A DNA stretch of 64,000 bases from Membranipora membranacea (GCA_914767715.1 OU612066.1:4407001-4471000), one strand, 5' to 3'; positions 24,901 to 36,640 are shown, counted from the first letter of the stretch. Notes: generated by a model not told the origin, from the sequence alone. Numbers and translations are program-made.

Positions 24901-27900
24901 ACACTACCATCACTACACAACTATACTGAGGATTACCCTTTTACTCACTCTGTGCCTCTTGAACATGTACATGTAAGTATTTCCTTGTAACACCAGGAAA
25001 TATTAATAAAAATTATTTCGTCTGGGTAATAAATAGCTTAGGGAATCAGCTCTGTGTTGGAAGATATCACAGAAAATGAGATTGGATTTGTTTGTTTCAT
25101 GACCGTTTTCCAGCACACATCTGAGCTGCTATTTACTAACTGTCATTGTGTTACTTTGACATATTATGTTGCTATCCGTCTTTGTAGACGATGACTGCAC
25201 TGAGGTGCGGCTAGCTTTGACATAGAATCCTACAAAATGATACCTTCAACCATGGAGCTTCTTTTATACACAGTCTCATGCTAGGTTAAGAAGCCAACTC
25301 CTAAGTAACCATAATCTAGTCTCTGTTAAGTCTACTCCGGTAAATTGTGCACGCCTCATTCTCCAGCTAGATACTAAGCTAACTTGTATTTAATTCTAAT
25401 TTTTTTTGCATTGTTCTTATAGAAACCGAAGAAGTATACGCACCCTTATTATGTGAGTTATAAACTACATATTCAATTTTTTTCACATATGTATATCGCT
25501 AAACTATCTATAGTCATGTTGATGTAGCCCTGTTCATAGGCCACTGGTTTTGTTTTTTTTGGTTTTTTTGGTGTTTTGAAACCAGTGGCCGTGTGAACAG
25601 GGCTAATGTTGATGGGTCGTGAAGTTATCTCTTCATGAAGTAACGCTATAGAAGCTCTCGACCAAACCCATATCCGTTCACCATATCAACTTATTCAGTG
25701 AGGCGCTCTTTGAGAACAGGATGATATTGTGTGCCAAACAAAAAGTGGATAATAATGAGTATACATTGGCCTATATTCACGATAGATTATCAATCGATAG
25801 AGCCATGAACATATAAAAAGTATGTATATGCGTATAGATAGAGTCTATATAAGGTTGCATATTTTGCTCGTTGTATTGCAGCGATTTGTATTTCAATACA
25901 GATCCATTACTTATGATGGATACCATCAAGTATTTTAGGTACTCTGTATTAAAGTGCAAGTTCTCTGTATTGTACACCTTTTTTACATTGATAATCTAAT
26001 AATTTTAATAATGAAGAAGTACACTCGATTTATTGCGTATTGAAAATCTATCTAATATATTCTGATATCTGGTTTCGGATTTATTTTGATTTAAGGAGCG
26101 ATTGAAAAAGATGAAAGGCTGGACATGTAATCATACAGGTCGAGAAGTAAGAGTGGGCTCTGTATCAGGGGAGACAATTCATAGATACACAATCGCTCCT
26201 AACAGAAACAAGAATGCTGTCAGAGACGAAATAGTTGAGTTAGAGCGGTTGATAAAAGGTTAGATTGTAAATAGATACCGATTTAAGTTTGTTATAACAT
26301 GTCTTCGGTGAAATAATGTCTGGTTCAGGATAATCACAATCAGATAGTTAATTACATTGTTGGAGTAGTCCCATTACTGGCCATGAGGAGATAACTATGC
26401 TAATGCCCAATAAACTGTGGCAGAAATGAATCAAATTTGTGTGTCAAATCAGGAGATAGAATGACTAAGTCAGATGTTTTTTTTGCATAAAACATACATT
26501 TTGATTCCAGACCTGTTCAGCACCGACTCCTGTTGTGTGGATAGAATGACACTGTGTATGACTCTTGATATGTTTTACAGGCTTATCTACAGAATGGGGT
26601 ACGTGTAGAACTGTTCTATATCAGAATGAGATAAATGATCTACAGAGAATGGTCAAACATACTCTATCAATGACAGGATATCCAGAGACACCCCCAGAAA
26701 CACCTGATCCAGTGAGTATAGGACAAGGTCTTGTCTATAGTATGCATGATGACCCAATGTCGATTTCTAGAATTAGGGGTGGGGTTGTAAACACAATCCT
26801 TAAAAACTGTATCATAAGAAAAACCAGAACAACTTGTTTGAGCTGCAATGTGAAGGTGATAGTCCTTGTAGTATGTACGTTCTAGAAGACACCGATCAAA
26901 TGTTACACTGTCATGACTTCATATCTGCTGCTGAATCCTTTTCCACCAGATTATCCTTTCACATGAGGTTCGCTAGGTAGCTGGTAACTAGGAGTTGGTA
27001 GATCAAGATTGGTCCAGTTTGTCTGTATCTAAATTGCTCCTGTTCTACTGGAAAGCTGCCAATGGCCAAATGAGGAGCAACTCCATGTGTAGGCAGATTG
27101 CTTTAAACTTGGTCTTGGGTGCAAGTGCACTAACCACCAGCCAACCTCACCATGTGCATCAGGAAACTGTTGCCAGTTGACATATATGGTTGATTTCGTG
27201 GATTTGTTGATTTCATCTTCTTCTACAGTGTGCGAAGTTAGTTGAATACATAGACCAAGGAGTAAAAGAGTTTAACTCCTTGCATAGATTTAAGAATAAA
27301 CCTAGACAGGACACCATATACAGCAGAATTGAGGCACTTAATTGTGGGGCGACGTAACGTCATTGGAAGGTGTAGAAGCAATGATGCTATCATTGATTTA
27401 CTGTCTATAATCCAGGTTTTTTGTTCATAACTCGATCGGATTTTGAATTTGAAAATTGCTCTTCATTCAGCAACATCTTGTTATGAACTTGGTGGTATTA
27501 CTTCTTCAAAAAAAATTTGTTGTCTAAAATTTGTATCAAACTGTTCAGGACAAGCTCCTCAGTCTATTTTAATTTTCAAAACTCGAAATCCGATCAAAAT
27601 TGATCGAGTTACCGACAAAATACCTGGATTTTGGACAGTAAATCAATGATAGCATCATTATTCCTACACCTTCCAATATAGTTACATCGCCCACAATTAA
27701 ATGCCTCAGTGCCTCAATGCTAATGCTCCGTATAGTGTCCTGTCTAGGTTTATTATTAAAGTGTTTGTAAAGGAACAGGGTTCTTGGTATCATTTTTGAG
27801 CTTGAAATGTGATTAAGACAGCTATCAAACATGCATTTGCATGAAAAATAAGTCTTCAGGGTTACTTGGTCTGGTAGGTTTGGGGGTTACAAGTTAACAC

Positions 27901-29996
27901 TATTGAGTTGCCTACTCATGCACAGCCCAACTTGTCCAGGCGATTTGTAATGAGCCTATTATGGGGGAAATACAGTAATATTAGTGACTATTGTGGTTAG
28001 ATAACAACTTTTGCAAATACATGACAAAGTCACTCACAAGTCTGTCGATGACATAAAAGCAGAGACTATAGATATATCTATAGTCTCTGATAAAAGTTCA
28101 AATTTAATGAGTTGAGACCGCTAATCAAAACAACCTTCATTTCTGTTATGAGCCCATGTTGAAGAAGAGATTAGAAGAACCACTGTACCAAAGATTATAA
28201 ATACTGACTGTACATTACAATCAATGACTATGACCCATTCCCTGTCCACAGCTTTTCAAGCGAGTGATTTTCATTTCATACTGCTGCGCTTGTTTGCTCT
28301 GTTTAAATAAGATTACACTGGAGCAATGAATTCTTCCTGCTGACAAAGCCTTGCTTATTTCAGATTTTACCTAAAAATGGTCCATACAATGCTTTATGGT
28401 TAGTACCAAATCTTGCGATAATATCCAACACTAGCCCCCCAAATAAGATCCATACTGATGAGATAACTCAAAAACTCGACAAATTAATTTCCTAAGTGAC
28501 TGTGTGTGCTTTGACATGGGTTCTCATATGGCCTGCTGCACTCAGTCAGTAATATTGATAGTCCATGTTTAGAAGTGCTGAGTATCTGTGATGCACAGAT
28601 GGACAAGATCTGATGTATAATAATTTAGAAAGTTTCTCAAGGTATTCCACTGCTTACACGATTATCAATACTCCTCTCTTTAGGAGGCAGTCAAATTCAT
28701 TTACATTTTTCATCACCTTGAAGTCCGAAATAACTAGATGACAATTTTATTTACTTCAATTTACTTTGTGACTTGTAAATTCCAGTTTTTTATTGTAAAC
28801 AACAAAGTTTACCCGAGAAAATCCTAATGCCTGAAATGTCGAGATTTAAAAACAAATTATTTTAGATTTTTGTGCAAATTAGAAAAACATCCAGTCTACA
28901 TGTGTAAATTTTGTATCTTCCATTGAAATTCTATTGAAAGCCACTAATCATAAAGCATAACTGAAGACTGAGTTTGATTGGGATGTCATATCTTAGTATT
29001 TATAATCTTCAATACAATCCATGTAGCCACAATCTCATTTATTCGTCAAATAAATATAAACAAAACCTTGAAATCATTTAGCGATGTATTGATCTGCCTT
29101 TATATTGCCAATTTCTATCTCGAACAGTAACCATGGTTAACAGAAAATGTTGTATCTGTCAAAGCACTGTGGGTTATTTCAAGTGGCCAAAATCATACAG
29201 ATTTAAACTTGAGTGGTGTGTCTACCTCAGGGACATTTTCCCTATGATAATCACATGGACCCGACGTCGATTTGCTACAATTGCCTCCTGAATGATATTC
29301 AATCTCGCTCTCACTGGATCTGTTAATCACCCTATAATTTTCACTCTCGCTGTCGGATGAGCTAGAGTTGTAATTTTTGCTGTGCTTGATTTCGATCGTT
29401 TGCTTTGTCATTCAATTATGAATTTTTATACACTATCCCAGTTTACCAGCAAAGCCACATAACATGGGACAGATTAACTTTGCATTGTATTCACTCATTC
29501 ATTCAATGGATAAATTCTGTGCGGTTTAATATTGTATGCAGGGAATATCAAAACCACTGTGTCATAACAAAAAGTCTTATTTACGAGATACTGTATATTC
29601 CCATTATAATCTAAGGTACTAAAAAGGTACTATTTTCTACAAGTGATCACAACTCCAAAGGAGAAAAATAGTACCTTTTTAGTACCTTCTCATCCCAACT
29701 TTGAGTGAAAATAATTCTTAACTGGGCCACAGGCTGCTTTTGGACATAGCATAATGTTCTAAACTAGACTGAGAGCTCTAGAATAATACCAAAAACCTGT
29801 TCCCTTTACAAGCACTTTAAGTCTTTGGTTGAATACAACATTATGTTTACAGACTGGACTGCGTAAGTTCTGTAAGGAGTATGATACTGCGTTACTAGCT
29901 CTGATAGACAGACATCAACAATGTATGCTGGAGATCAAAAAAATGGAGGAAATGGATCATCTATACGAACGTGCTAAGCTGCTAGAAGCTCTTTGA
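21975..29996 (+). CDS. Unrecognised 387-aa protein, partly helical, 8 exons
   Basis: Exons 21975-22029, 24105-24507, 24768-24972, 25423-25452, 26096-26258, 26581-26711, 27229-27261 and 29853-29996 (TGA) join in one 1164-nt frame. It starts MAAPLKRNQIVHELISNK. Exon 2 is basic and Ser/Lys-rich (SRPPSAKLTNHSKTRYASK). Exon 3 has PALRGSLVVLPGLGDTYGYD. Exon 4 is a 30-nt micro-exon (KPKKYTHPYY). Exons 5-6 and 8 have helical, heptad-like segments (AVRDEIVELERLIKG; QNEINDLQRMVKHTL; LLALIDRHQQCMLEIKKMEE). No catalytic motif, TM helix or signal peptide is visible. A cytoskeletal or ciliary coiled-coil role is possible but unsupported. The exon 7 donor (GTAAAA at 27262) is the least certain junction; a longer exon 7 would run into a long inverted repeat and a stop. 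Confidence 0.72.
22270..23250 (-). mobile_element. Decayed LINE (non-LTR retrotransposon) reverse-transcriptase fragment
   Basis: The minus strand reads LLDFAKAFDRVPHDLL, then SGVPQGSVLGPLMFLLYING, then RLFADDAVIY, then KYLGVTIS, YKTLVRPQLEYCAPIW and NRAARFV: the RT fingers/palm and thumb signature of CR1/Jockey/L2-type LINEs. The copy is 5'-truncated (no endonuclease seen). It has a TAG stop where a Trp is expected (near 22843) and a frameshift near 22470, after which RT C-terminal sequence (QLNWESLQSRRKLSKG) continues in another frame. It lies antisense in intron 1 of the plus-strand gene. Confidence 0.9.
25525..25605. mobile_element. 81-bp foldback MITE with 9-bp target-site duplication
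   Basis: The ends TAGCCCTGTTCA and TGAACAGGGCTA are inverted, and the inner arms CCACTGGTTT/AAACCAGTGG also pair. It is flanked by a direct repeat ATGTTGATG at 25516-25524 and 25606-25614. A 9-bp duplication with paired terminal inverted repeats suggests a Mutator-like (MULE) non-autonomous element. Confidence 0.85.
27289..27761. repeat. Long imperfect inverted repeat (arms about 175-190 bp)
   Basis: The left arm (about 27289-27465) starts AAGAATAAACCTAGACAGGACAC; the right arm (about 27568-27761) is its diverged reverse complement, ending TGTCCTGTCTAGGTTTATTA. Both arms share matching blocks (GAAGGTGTAG, ATGATGCTATCATTGATTTACTGTC, ATCCAGGT, AACTCGATC). The loop is about 100 bp. It may be a foldback element or an inverted duplication; it sits just after exon 7 of the 387-aa gene. 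Confidence 0.82.
28061..28088. repeat. Perfect 28-bp palindrome
   Basis: AGAGACTATAGATA followed directly by its exact reverse complement TATCTATAGTCTCT, in an intron. It could be a minimal foldback remnant or a cruciform-prone site. Confidence 0.9.
29133..29291 (+). CDS. Short ORF resembling the start of a THAP-type zinc finger (52 codons)
   Basis: It encodes MVNRKCCICQSTVGYFKWP, then KSYRFKLEWCVYL, then stops at 29289-29291. An N-terminal CxxC followed by a FKWPK-like block and an aromatic/Trp-Cys segment is THAP-like, but the distal CxxH is missing. It could be a transposase/THAP remnant, since THAP domains are common in P-element-type transposons. It lies within the last intron of the 387-aa gene. 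An antisense ORF (29411-29193, Ser/Asp/Glu-rich, 72 aa) overlaps it, and I cannot say which, if either, is real. Confidence 0.25.
   Translation: MVNRKCCICQSTVGYFKWPKSYRFKLEWCVYLRDIFPMIITWTRRRFATIAS
29613..29688. repeat. 76-bp foldback hairpin
   Basis: The arms AAGGTACTAAAAAGGTACTA and TAGTACCTTTTTAGTACCTT are exact inverted copies around a loop of about 30 bp. No clear target duplication is seen. MITE-like remnant in the last intron. Confidence 0.85.
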
Positions 29997-31597
29997 ATTA
30001 TAATGGATGGTGCAGACATAAATGAAGTACTTTGTCTACTTTTCTATGTGTAATGACCTGTTTTGTATACCATGACTTAGTGTTACATGACATCTGAGTG
30101 AAGAAGTGCGAAAGTATGACGCAAATGAGCTTTACAACTTCTGGACTGAACATTTAGGCAATATAGTGCCCGATTCTAAACTACTCTAACTCTTCACTAA
30201 CAAGAAAGTCGGTTTCTCGAATTCGTTGTAAAAAAATGCTATCAGCTTTGAAAAATACTGGATGTATTGCTTGATTCTCATGTTCAGTCTCACTTTACAT
30301 ATAATTTGGTTTGTTTTAATGACCCTTTGTAGCTGTCTGCTGACTCAGCCTTCTGCATAAGGTGAAGAGTAATAATATATTATACTTCAATTTTTATATA
30401 ATTGCAGCCTTTCTTTGTGTGAGACTTTTCTCCCTTCACTGTAAATAGGCCTCATGTTATGATATTGCGGTGCTTACACCCCTACGACATCTATATGAGA
30501 TTCACTTTTTATACAGCAAGTTGGCAAGTACGAGAGATTTTCATGAATTGTTTTCCATTAAATTTTGTACTGCAATGATCCAAATCTATAACCATAAGAT
30601 ATATCGGATTACAGTGTAGCTGGTTTTCAAATTTAAAATAGTGAAAACACAACTCCCACATTGTATGGGACTTTATTATAAGTTTCACAACATTGTAAAT
30701 GAAAATACCTGCATCTATCACCTGTCCCCGATCAACTTGTTACCGGGTCAGATGCGGTTTTGAATAATAATACCTTTATCTTACCTTAGTATCAATTGAC
30801 GCCATCTTATCTTATGATAATCTTATCTTAATGATGGCAAGTAAAGGATTCCCCCTTTTTCTGATAGCAGATTGAGTTACACATCAACAAGGCTGTGTTC
30901 ACAGTATATGAGGTACTGGGGGACAAGAAGGCCGGATGTTGCGCCACTTAAATCAGAGTTTGATTCTCGAGGGAATTTACTATGACCACTGGCCATGTCC
31001 AATACGATGTGTGACAAATGTGACAAATAACAGCACCGCCTTTGTCGAGGTGGGTGGGTGGGTATCCCCCCACCCACTCACCCCTGACAGCCTGCCCAGA
31101 CTAAATACAGCACTAACTAACTAAGGATAGGAAGTATTATTATAAATACTAAAACAGGATATAATGTGAAAAAATATCGGCTCGGCATTTAACCTTCAGT
31201 TTGAGCCGACTCCCTTGTTTGAACAAAGATACTAAATACTTGAGCACTTTGGTCACTAATTCTAGTGACTCTCAAACAAAACAAAGGCCACATAAAAGCC
31301 AGATTCAATCGTGTTCTGTTTTGTGGAATTCCTACTGTAAATTCCAGACTAAGCACAGTGCCAGACATCATTTCATTAGAAAAGCTTCGAATACTTTTAA
31401 ATTAATGTTTAGCTTAGGTAGGGCATATACTGTACAACCAAGATAGTGGGAAATTTCCATTACATATAATCGTCATCCTGAATTGTATCGCCATTTTATT
31501 AACAACTTTTCTCCGTCCTGTTCAAGTTGTGACTGTGACTTGTGTTGAAGATATTCTAAAATATACATGGAACTAATTATAGAGACCTACCTTTAAC
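29997..31597. other. Intergenic stretch
   Basis: It holds the 3' UTR of the 387-aa gene and the upstream region of the small membrane-protein gene. There is a short TTATCTTA-rich repeat near 30775-30830. No convincing exon or transposon domain is seen; the short ORFs here lack coding character. Confidence 0.45.
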
Positions 31598-34500
31598 ATG
31601 ACACAGGTACAGATTAAAGCAATGCCAGCTCAAGGTAAGTAGTTACAAGTTAGAACATATTATGAAATTGTGGGCCCTATTCAGAGTTATAAAATCCCAT
31701 CCTAGACAATAGTGTTGTTATCATGTCAGCTAACATGACTGTCTCGAGATAAAAGTACTCTGGCTATGAGGCTAAGGGTGGTACATACTCCCTTCCCGAT
31801 ATAACTGAAGTTAACGATGTTTGAACTGTGTGCTTTTGTACAGACATCTATCATTTACCAAAAGGCAGCCAATGATTATTATTGTAGTGTGACCTTCCCT
31901 TTTGCTATTTGCAGTTCGGACCAGTCCTCGTGCTCAATATGGGATGAAGATGTTAAATAATCTGAATTTCCTGTTAGTCACTAGTATCAGCCTAGCCATA
32001 TCTGTTCTACCAGTACAAGTCACTGCTGCACCATTCCTCATTAGTCTCATAAAGCAGACTCTCATATGCAGTGGGAAGCTGTCGAAGCTGACTTATGATG
32101 ACTGCCAAGGACCTTTGCACAGCAATACTACAGCGTGCTACCTTAATGATATAACAGGACAATACCGACCTTGTGCAGGGATTTGTAACAATGTAGAAAG
32201 GGGTACTAGAGATGCACATAAATGTCTTACCCAGTGTGCCGGTGAGTCTAATCTTTCTCATTTGAATTCTGTGATAGGAACCAGAGCTAGCGAGATAATA
32301 GACTCGGGAGTATTAAGATAAAGACCAGATTTTAATTTAGCTAGTTTAAGGTCTATTTAATGTTTAGCGTCACTCCAATTAACTACCATATGTCCTAACT
32401 GCTTGTAAAGCTGGATCGGAACCTGGGATTTCAACACTTGTTATGCTTTGAAAAGAATGTGGCACTTCTGGCACCAAGTTATACAAGTCATCTTGATCAT
32501 TTGACTGTTAATGTAGGACTTAGATTGTCTGAGGACCGAAGTTCACATATGCTCACTGCAATTTGATTTGTCAACTAACATTCCCGACATAAACGGGTCA
32601 GTGTACCTAACTCAATCTCCTTTAGTGTCGTCTGTTTTCAGAATATCTAAACATGAGCTGTCTTTGGGTTTCAATGAGGTCAACCACGGGAACCTCCACT
32701 ATAACTACAGAGTCCTCAACAGTGGAGATAAATCAGTCACCAGTGAGATGGGATATCATCACTGCCATAGCTGTGTCGTGTAGTCTTCTCTTCCTGGCAG
32801 CAGTAGTGCTTGTGTTGTGCTTCAGGGAAAGAATTGCTAAAATAATAAATCTGTGGAAGGGTAAGTCTATAAATGTAAACAATATTGCTTCCATTACTCG
32901 TTGTATCTCTTTGATGATCGCATTCATGTTCATCAATTGAATTACTTGCACTGCTCGATGGAGCCATCCGATTGCTGGCATCCTCTCACCACCCAGATGC
33001 AGGTTTGGATGGTGACACTAATTAGCTAGTCTATGCCATATAAAAAGTGTGTTGGTGAATAAAACATTTAATTACTGGCTCGACCCGGTATATAAGGGCC
33101 AGTCAATGTAAAGCGATCACCCAGCCATATCAAATTCAAATGAGGTTGGCAGCATTCAAATTCCTCCTGCTTTTTCGAAAATAAGAGGAGCAGTAGTGAA
33201 TTTTCTTTAATAGGAATCAGATGTGCTGATGCGTAATTATGTGATACACATGCCCAATAAATTTTCCTTCCAAAAATTGCATCGGAAAGTGGTAAAAATA
33301 CATCTGATGTCATCCAAAAACTCCCAGTTTCAATGATTTCAAATCATCTGCTTCAAATTATACAAGCTCTTATTGGTCGATTTTGACGTTATGATTTATG
33401 GTTTCAGAGGTTGCCTAGATACCGTTGTCAAGATTGAAATTGAACGTTGTAATAAAATCCTATAATCCCAAGTGTGATGATCCAACATAACAATAGCTAT
33501 ATCATAGGCTTCTATTCAACTTTATTTATGGGTGTCTGCGAATCACAATTTCTTATATAACACACTTGCCCACTTGAGAACCGCACCGTGGACTGGCTGT
33601 AAGAGGCGGAGACCAAGGCCATTCTCCGCCTCTAATTACACTGATCAGCCAATGGTCTTGCTTGTCACCAGAAAATACTAATTATGATTAATCCCCGTGC
33701 ACCCCCTCATTAGCCTAGTACTTTTTTAAATATCTGCTAACTGAGATAGAAACTAGAAAATTTTTTTTTTTTTTTGATATTTTTGTGATTCAAAACGTTT
33801 TGTTGAATTATTTGATGTAAGAAGTATCTCAGAAGAGGTGGCAAACAACGACTACAGTGGACATGTAAGCAGGGAGATTGGGACAAGAGCTGTCCCAAAC
33901 TCCCTTCATCAGGCAATTCAACAATGCCCATTGTTAGCATGTTGTCAATAAAAAATGAAGAGATGTGTTTTTTCTTTGATATAAAAGCTCACCAAATTTG
34001 TTTGTAACAACTTATTACTGTTAAAGTTATATTGATAGGAAAATGTGCGCACTTTAGAAGTGGTGAAGTTTGCCGGGGACAGCAACCAGTCAATGAACAA
34101 GGTAAGTCATAGTCTTCCTTCTACATACAATCGAACCATTTGACCGCCTACAAAGCGGTACGACTGTGATAAGGATCTCATAAGTGTCCAGAGGTTTTCT
34201 GCTTTCCTGAATTTATATAAGTTTTATTATTTGACCTTGACACTCCTGGTTTAGGTCTAAGGTTTTCAATTGATGTCAGGAGAAAAAACTATGTTTGGGA
34301 ACTGCTTACGGCATCACAGTGCTAATTTTGCTCTGACTAGGACAAAGGGTTGCAATAATACATAGTAAATATGACTTTATTTTTGGAATTTCGAAATGGC
34401 TATTTTTTCTCACGAGCAGGGCTTCTAGAAAGACCTGCAGTGCAGTGTACTGAAGTCGCTAACAGGGCTAGGAGATCAAACAATGACGGAGCCCAACCAG

Positions 34501-34619
34501 GTGAGCTTCATCTTCCTGCGCATATGGAGATCAATGCTACGGTGATAGTCAATGGTCAAACTGCGCGAGCAGACTTGTCCGAACTCCGAGATCTCTTACA
34601 AAACACAGTAGAAGCTTAG
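31598..34619 (+). CDS. Small single-pass membrane protein with cysteine-rich ectodomain (5 exons)
   Basis: Exons 31598-31634, 31915-32241, 32642-32860, 34039-34101 and 34420-34619 (TAG) share one frame, 281 aa. If translation starts at the ATG at 31944, the protein is 259 aa and begins with a good signal peptide (MKMLNNLNFLLVTSISLAIS), which I prefer. The ectodomain has eight cysteines (CSGKLSKL...DDC, TACYLNDITGQYRPCAGIC, HKCLTQC, MSC). A Thr/Ser-rich stalk follows, then a TM helix at residues 138-160 of the shorter form (TAIAVSCSLLFLAAVVLVLC), then a basic stop-transfer CFRERIAKI and a cytoplasmic tail of about 95 residues. The cysteine pattern loosely recalls TNFR-type repeats, but I cannot assign a family. 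A broken relative lies at 47805-48445. Confidence 0.72.
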
Positions 34620-34867
34620 TTAATGTGCACACCTTTCTTGGATTATGGAGACAGATTAATGTAGATGGTTATCTCCATGAGATTTGCCTGCATCGTCTTT
34701 TTTCTTATTTTGCTCATTCTTCTCAAATTGCTGAGCTTGCTCTATGTATTTCTTGGATGGATGGATTTATTACTATCATAGACAAAAATTTGTCACGAAA
34801 TACGTTGTTAATACTGACAAGAAAGAAAAACATGGAAAAATCAGATCTCTGTTGTATAAAAAGTTTT
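34620..34867. other. 3' flank of the membrane-protein gene up to the LINE
   Basis: About 250 bp, mostly presumed 3' UTR. Short open frames exist but show no recognisable domain. Confidence 0.4.
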
Positions 34868-35938
34868 TTAGAATAGTATATTATTAAGTGTATGTATGAG
34901 ATGTCTTAAAAAGCTGTCTCTACCCCATGTACCCCGATATTTAACGGTGCGGTAGCGACCTGAGGGGCATTTAGTTAGAAAGTCATTGATAAAGTGCTCT
35001 TCATCGTGTATGTACCGTAGTCCAAGTGTCTTGATCTGGTTGGCCACCAGAGCACCTATATCGGGGTGCTCAATCCCTAACTTGGCGGCATCTTTAAATA
35101 TTTTGCGTAAGGACTTCTTGTCGCTTGCATGGATGCTTGTAAAAAGTATGGGGAGACAGTAAGTGATGAGGGATACAATAAAACTCTTGAATAACATATG
35201 AGAAAGGGGCTTTGAGCTATAGTATACAAAATTTTTCACAATATACATGCGTTGAGATGCAGTAGTCACTATGGATTGCACATGATCATGATAGCAGAGT
35301 TTATCGTCAACAGTAACACCAAGGTATTTTACTTTGTCACAAAAATCAACTTCCGTGCCGTTAAGGATAAGAGTAGGGGTAATGGGCCTAACAAGCTGAG
35401 TAGAAAACATCATTTCTTGAGTCTTGGAGGCGTTTAACAATAGGTTTAAATCACAACATTGCTTTGAAATTCTACTAATCTCATCAAGATAGGCACTAAG
35501 ATCTGATTGATTTGATATGCATCCAATTATACAGGTGTCGTCTGCGTATTTATTGACAGTTATATTGCTCAAGTCTGAGGTAATCCTATTGGTATATATT
35601 GAAAACAAAAGTGGAGATAAACGGCAACCCTGGGGAGTGCCAGTGTTGGTTATGATGGGTTTTGAGATATTGCCATCTACTATTGTTCTTTGGGTGCGAT
35701 TCGTTAGGAAGCTGTATATCCATTCAGTGACATTGGAGTCGAGATGTGATAGTTGCGAGATTAAGTCTGGAACATGTATCGTGTTGAATGCAGAAGAAAA
35801 GTCAAGGAACAGACACCTGGCATAATTTGAAACTTTCTTGTCATGCATTTTTATGGTCACGCCTTTGTGAACAAAACTATTATACCACATTGATCTGTTC
35901 CTATTTCGGGACAATCGTACCATACTAAACTCCATAGC
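34868..35938 (-). mobile_element. LINE reverse-transcriptase fragment, 355 codons still open
   Basis: The minus strand reads FLDFSSAFNTI, GTPQGCRLSPLLFSIY, NKYADDTCIIG, KVKYLGVTVDD and LITYCLPILFTSIH: the RT palm with YADD and the downstream thumb/C-terminal region of a CR1/Rex-like non-LTR element. It is 5'-truncated: no endonuclease or N-terminal RT motifs. Its 5' end abuts the A1 repeat of the Ngaro/PAT-like element at 35961, so one inserted beside or into the other. The remaining frame is uninterrupted, suggesting a younger insertion than the LINE at 22.3-23.2 kb. Confidence 0.9.
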
Positions 35939-35960
35939 CTAAACATAAAATAAAGTTTTT

Positions 35961-36262
35961 GGTACAAAAAAAGATTTTTTTCTGCCCTTATAACACCTTC
36001 CCTTGTCTTGGCAATCAGTCCCAAGACATGACAAATAATCCAGGTCAACTGAATAAAAAGTTGCCCTCCCTCAACCAACTAAGGACAACTTATTGGTAAG
36101 GAAAACTTAGAACTACTGTTCGCAGCCAATGATAGGCTTTCTTAGAACTAATGTTCTCAGCCAATGATAGGCTTTCTTAGAACTACTGTTCACAGCTACT
36201 CACATATTCTTTCTTTCAATCTACATCCGGTCACAACGCCGGTCTTAAAAGAAAATAAGTCT
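35961..36262 (+). repeat. A1 split direct repeat of the Ngaro/PAT-like element
   Basis: Matches A2 at 39576-39841 nearly base for base (GGTACAAAAAAAGATTTTTT, then ATCAGTCCCAAGACATGACA, to CCGGTCTT...AAATAAGTCT). It contains three copies of a ~37-bp subrepeat (GAACTACTGTTC...GATAGGCTTTCTTA); A2 has two. Confidence 0.92.
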
Positions 36263-36477
36263 AGTGCAAGTTGGTGCCTGGTCACCGTCGACTCTGGATT
36301 AAGAAAGCACATAAAAAATTTAAAAAAAAACTGATAGGAAGCACGTATCTGCTGAAAAAGGGTACTTGCCATCTCCCACCTGTATGATCCCACTAATCAA
36401 CTTAATTACTAAAACATAGGGCTATCATTAGAAGGATTACATATCCGTATGTCATGGGTAACATTTCTATTGTAGGC

Positions 36478-36640
36478 ATCATCATCTTTTGTGAAGGTAT
36501 GTGTTCTAGGAGATTCCCATGGAGTTAGGCTATCTGCGTACCAAGCATTTGGGTGTAACAGAACAAATTGTCGTTATAAGCACGAGTGTAAACAGTGTAG
36601 GGGTAGTCATTCTGCGAAAGATTGTAAATCACACAAATAG
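36478..36640 (+). pseudogene. Gag C-terminal fragment with zinc knuckle
   Basis: Reads VCVLGDSHGVRLSAYQAFGC, then NRTNCRYKHECKQC, then RGSHSAKDCKSHK and a stop. The Cys/His spacing (CxxC...H...C) is the nucleocapsid-type knuckle expected at the end of the first ORF of Ngaro elements. The rest of Gag is not visible upstream. Confidence 0.7.

Noticed and set aside
27262-27356. Extension of exon 7 of the 387-aa gene through FKNKPRQDTI to a stop at about 27355
   Set aside because: It enters the long inverted repeat and would delete the last coding exon; donor GTAAAA at 27262 keeps phase with 29853. Not fully excluded.
30509-31446. Several 60-80 codon ORFs on both strands
   Set aside because: No domain, no splice context, composition like surrounding non-coding DNA.
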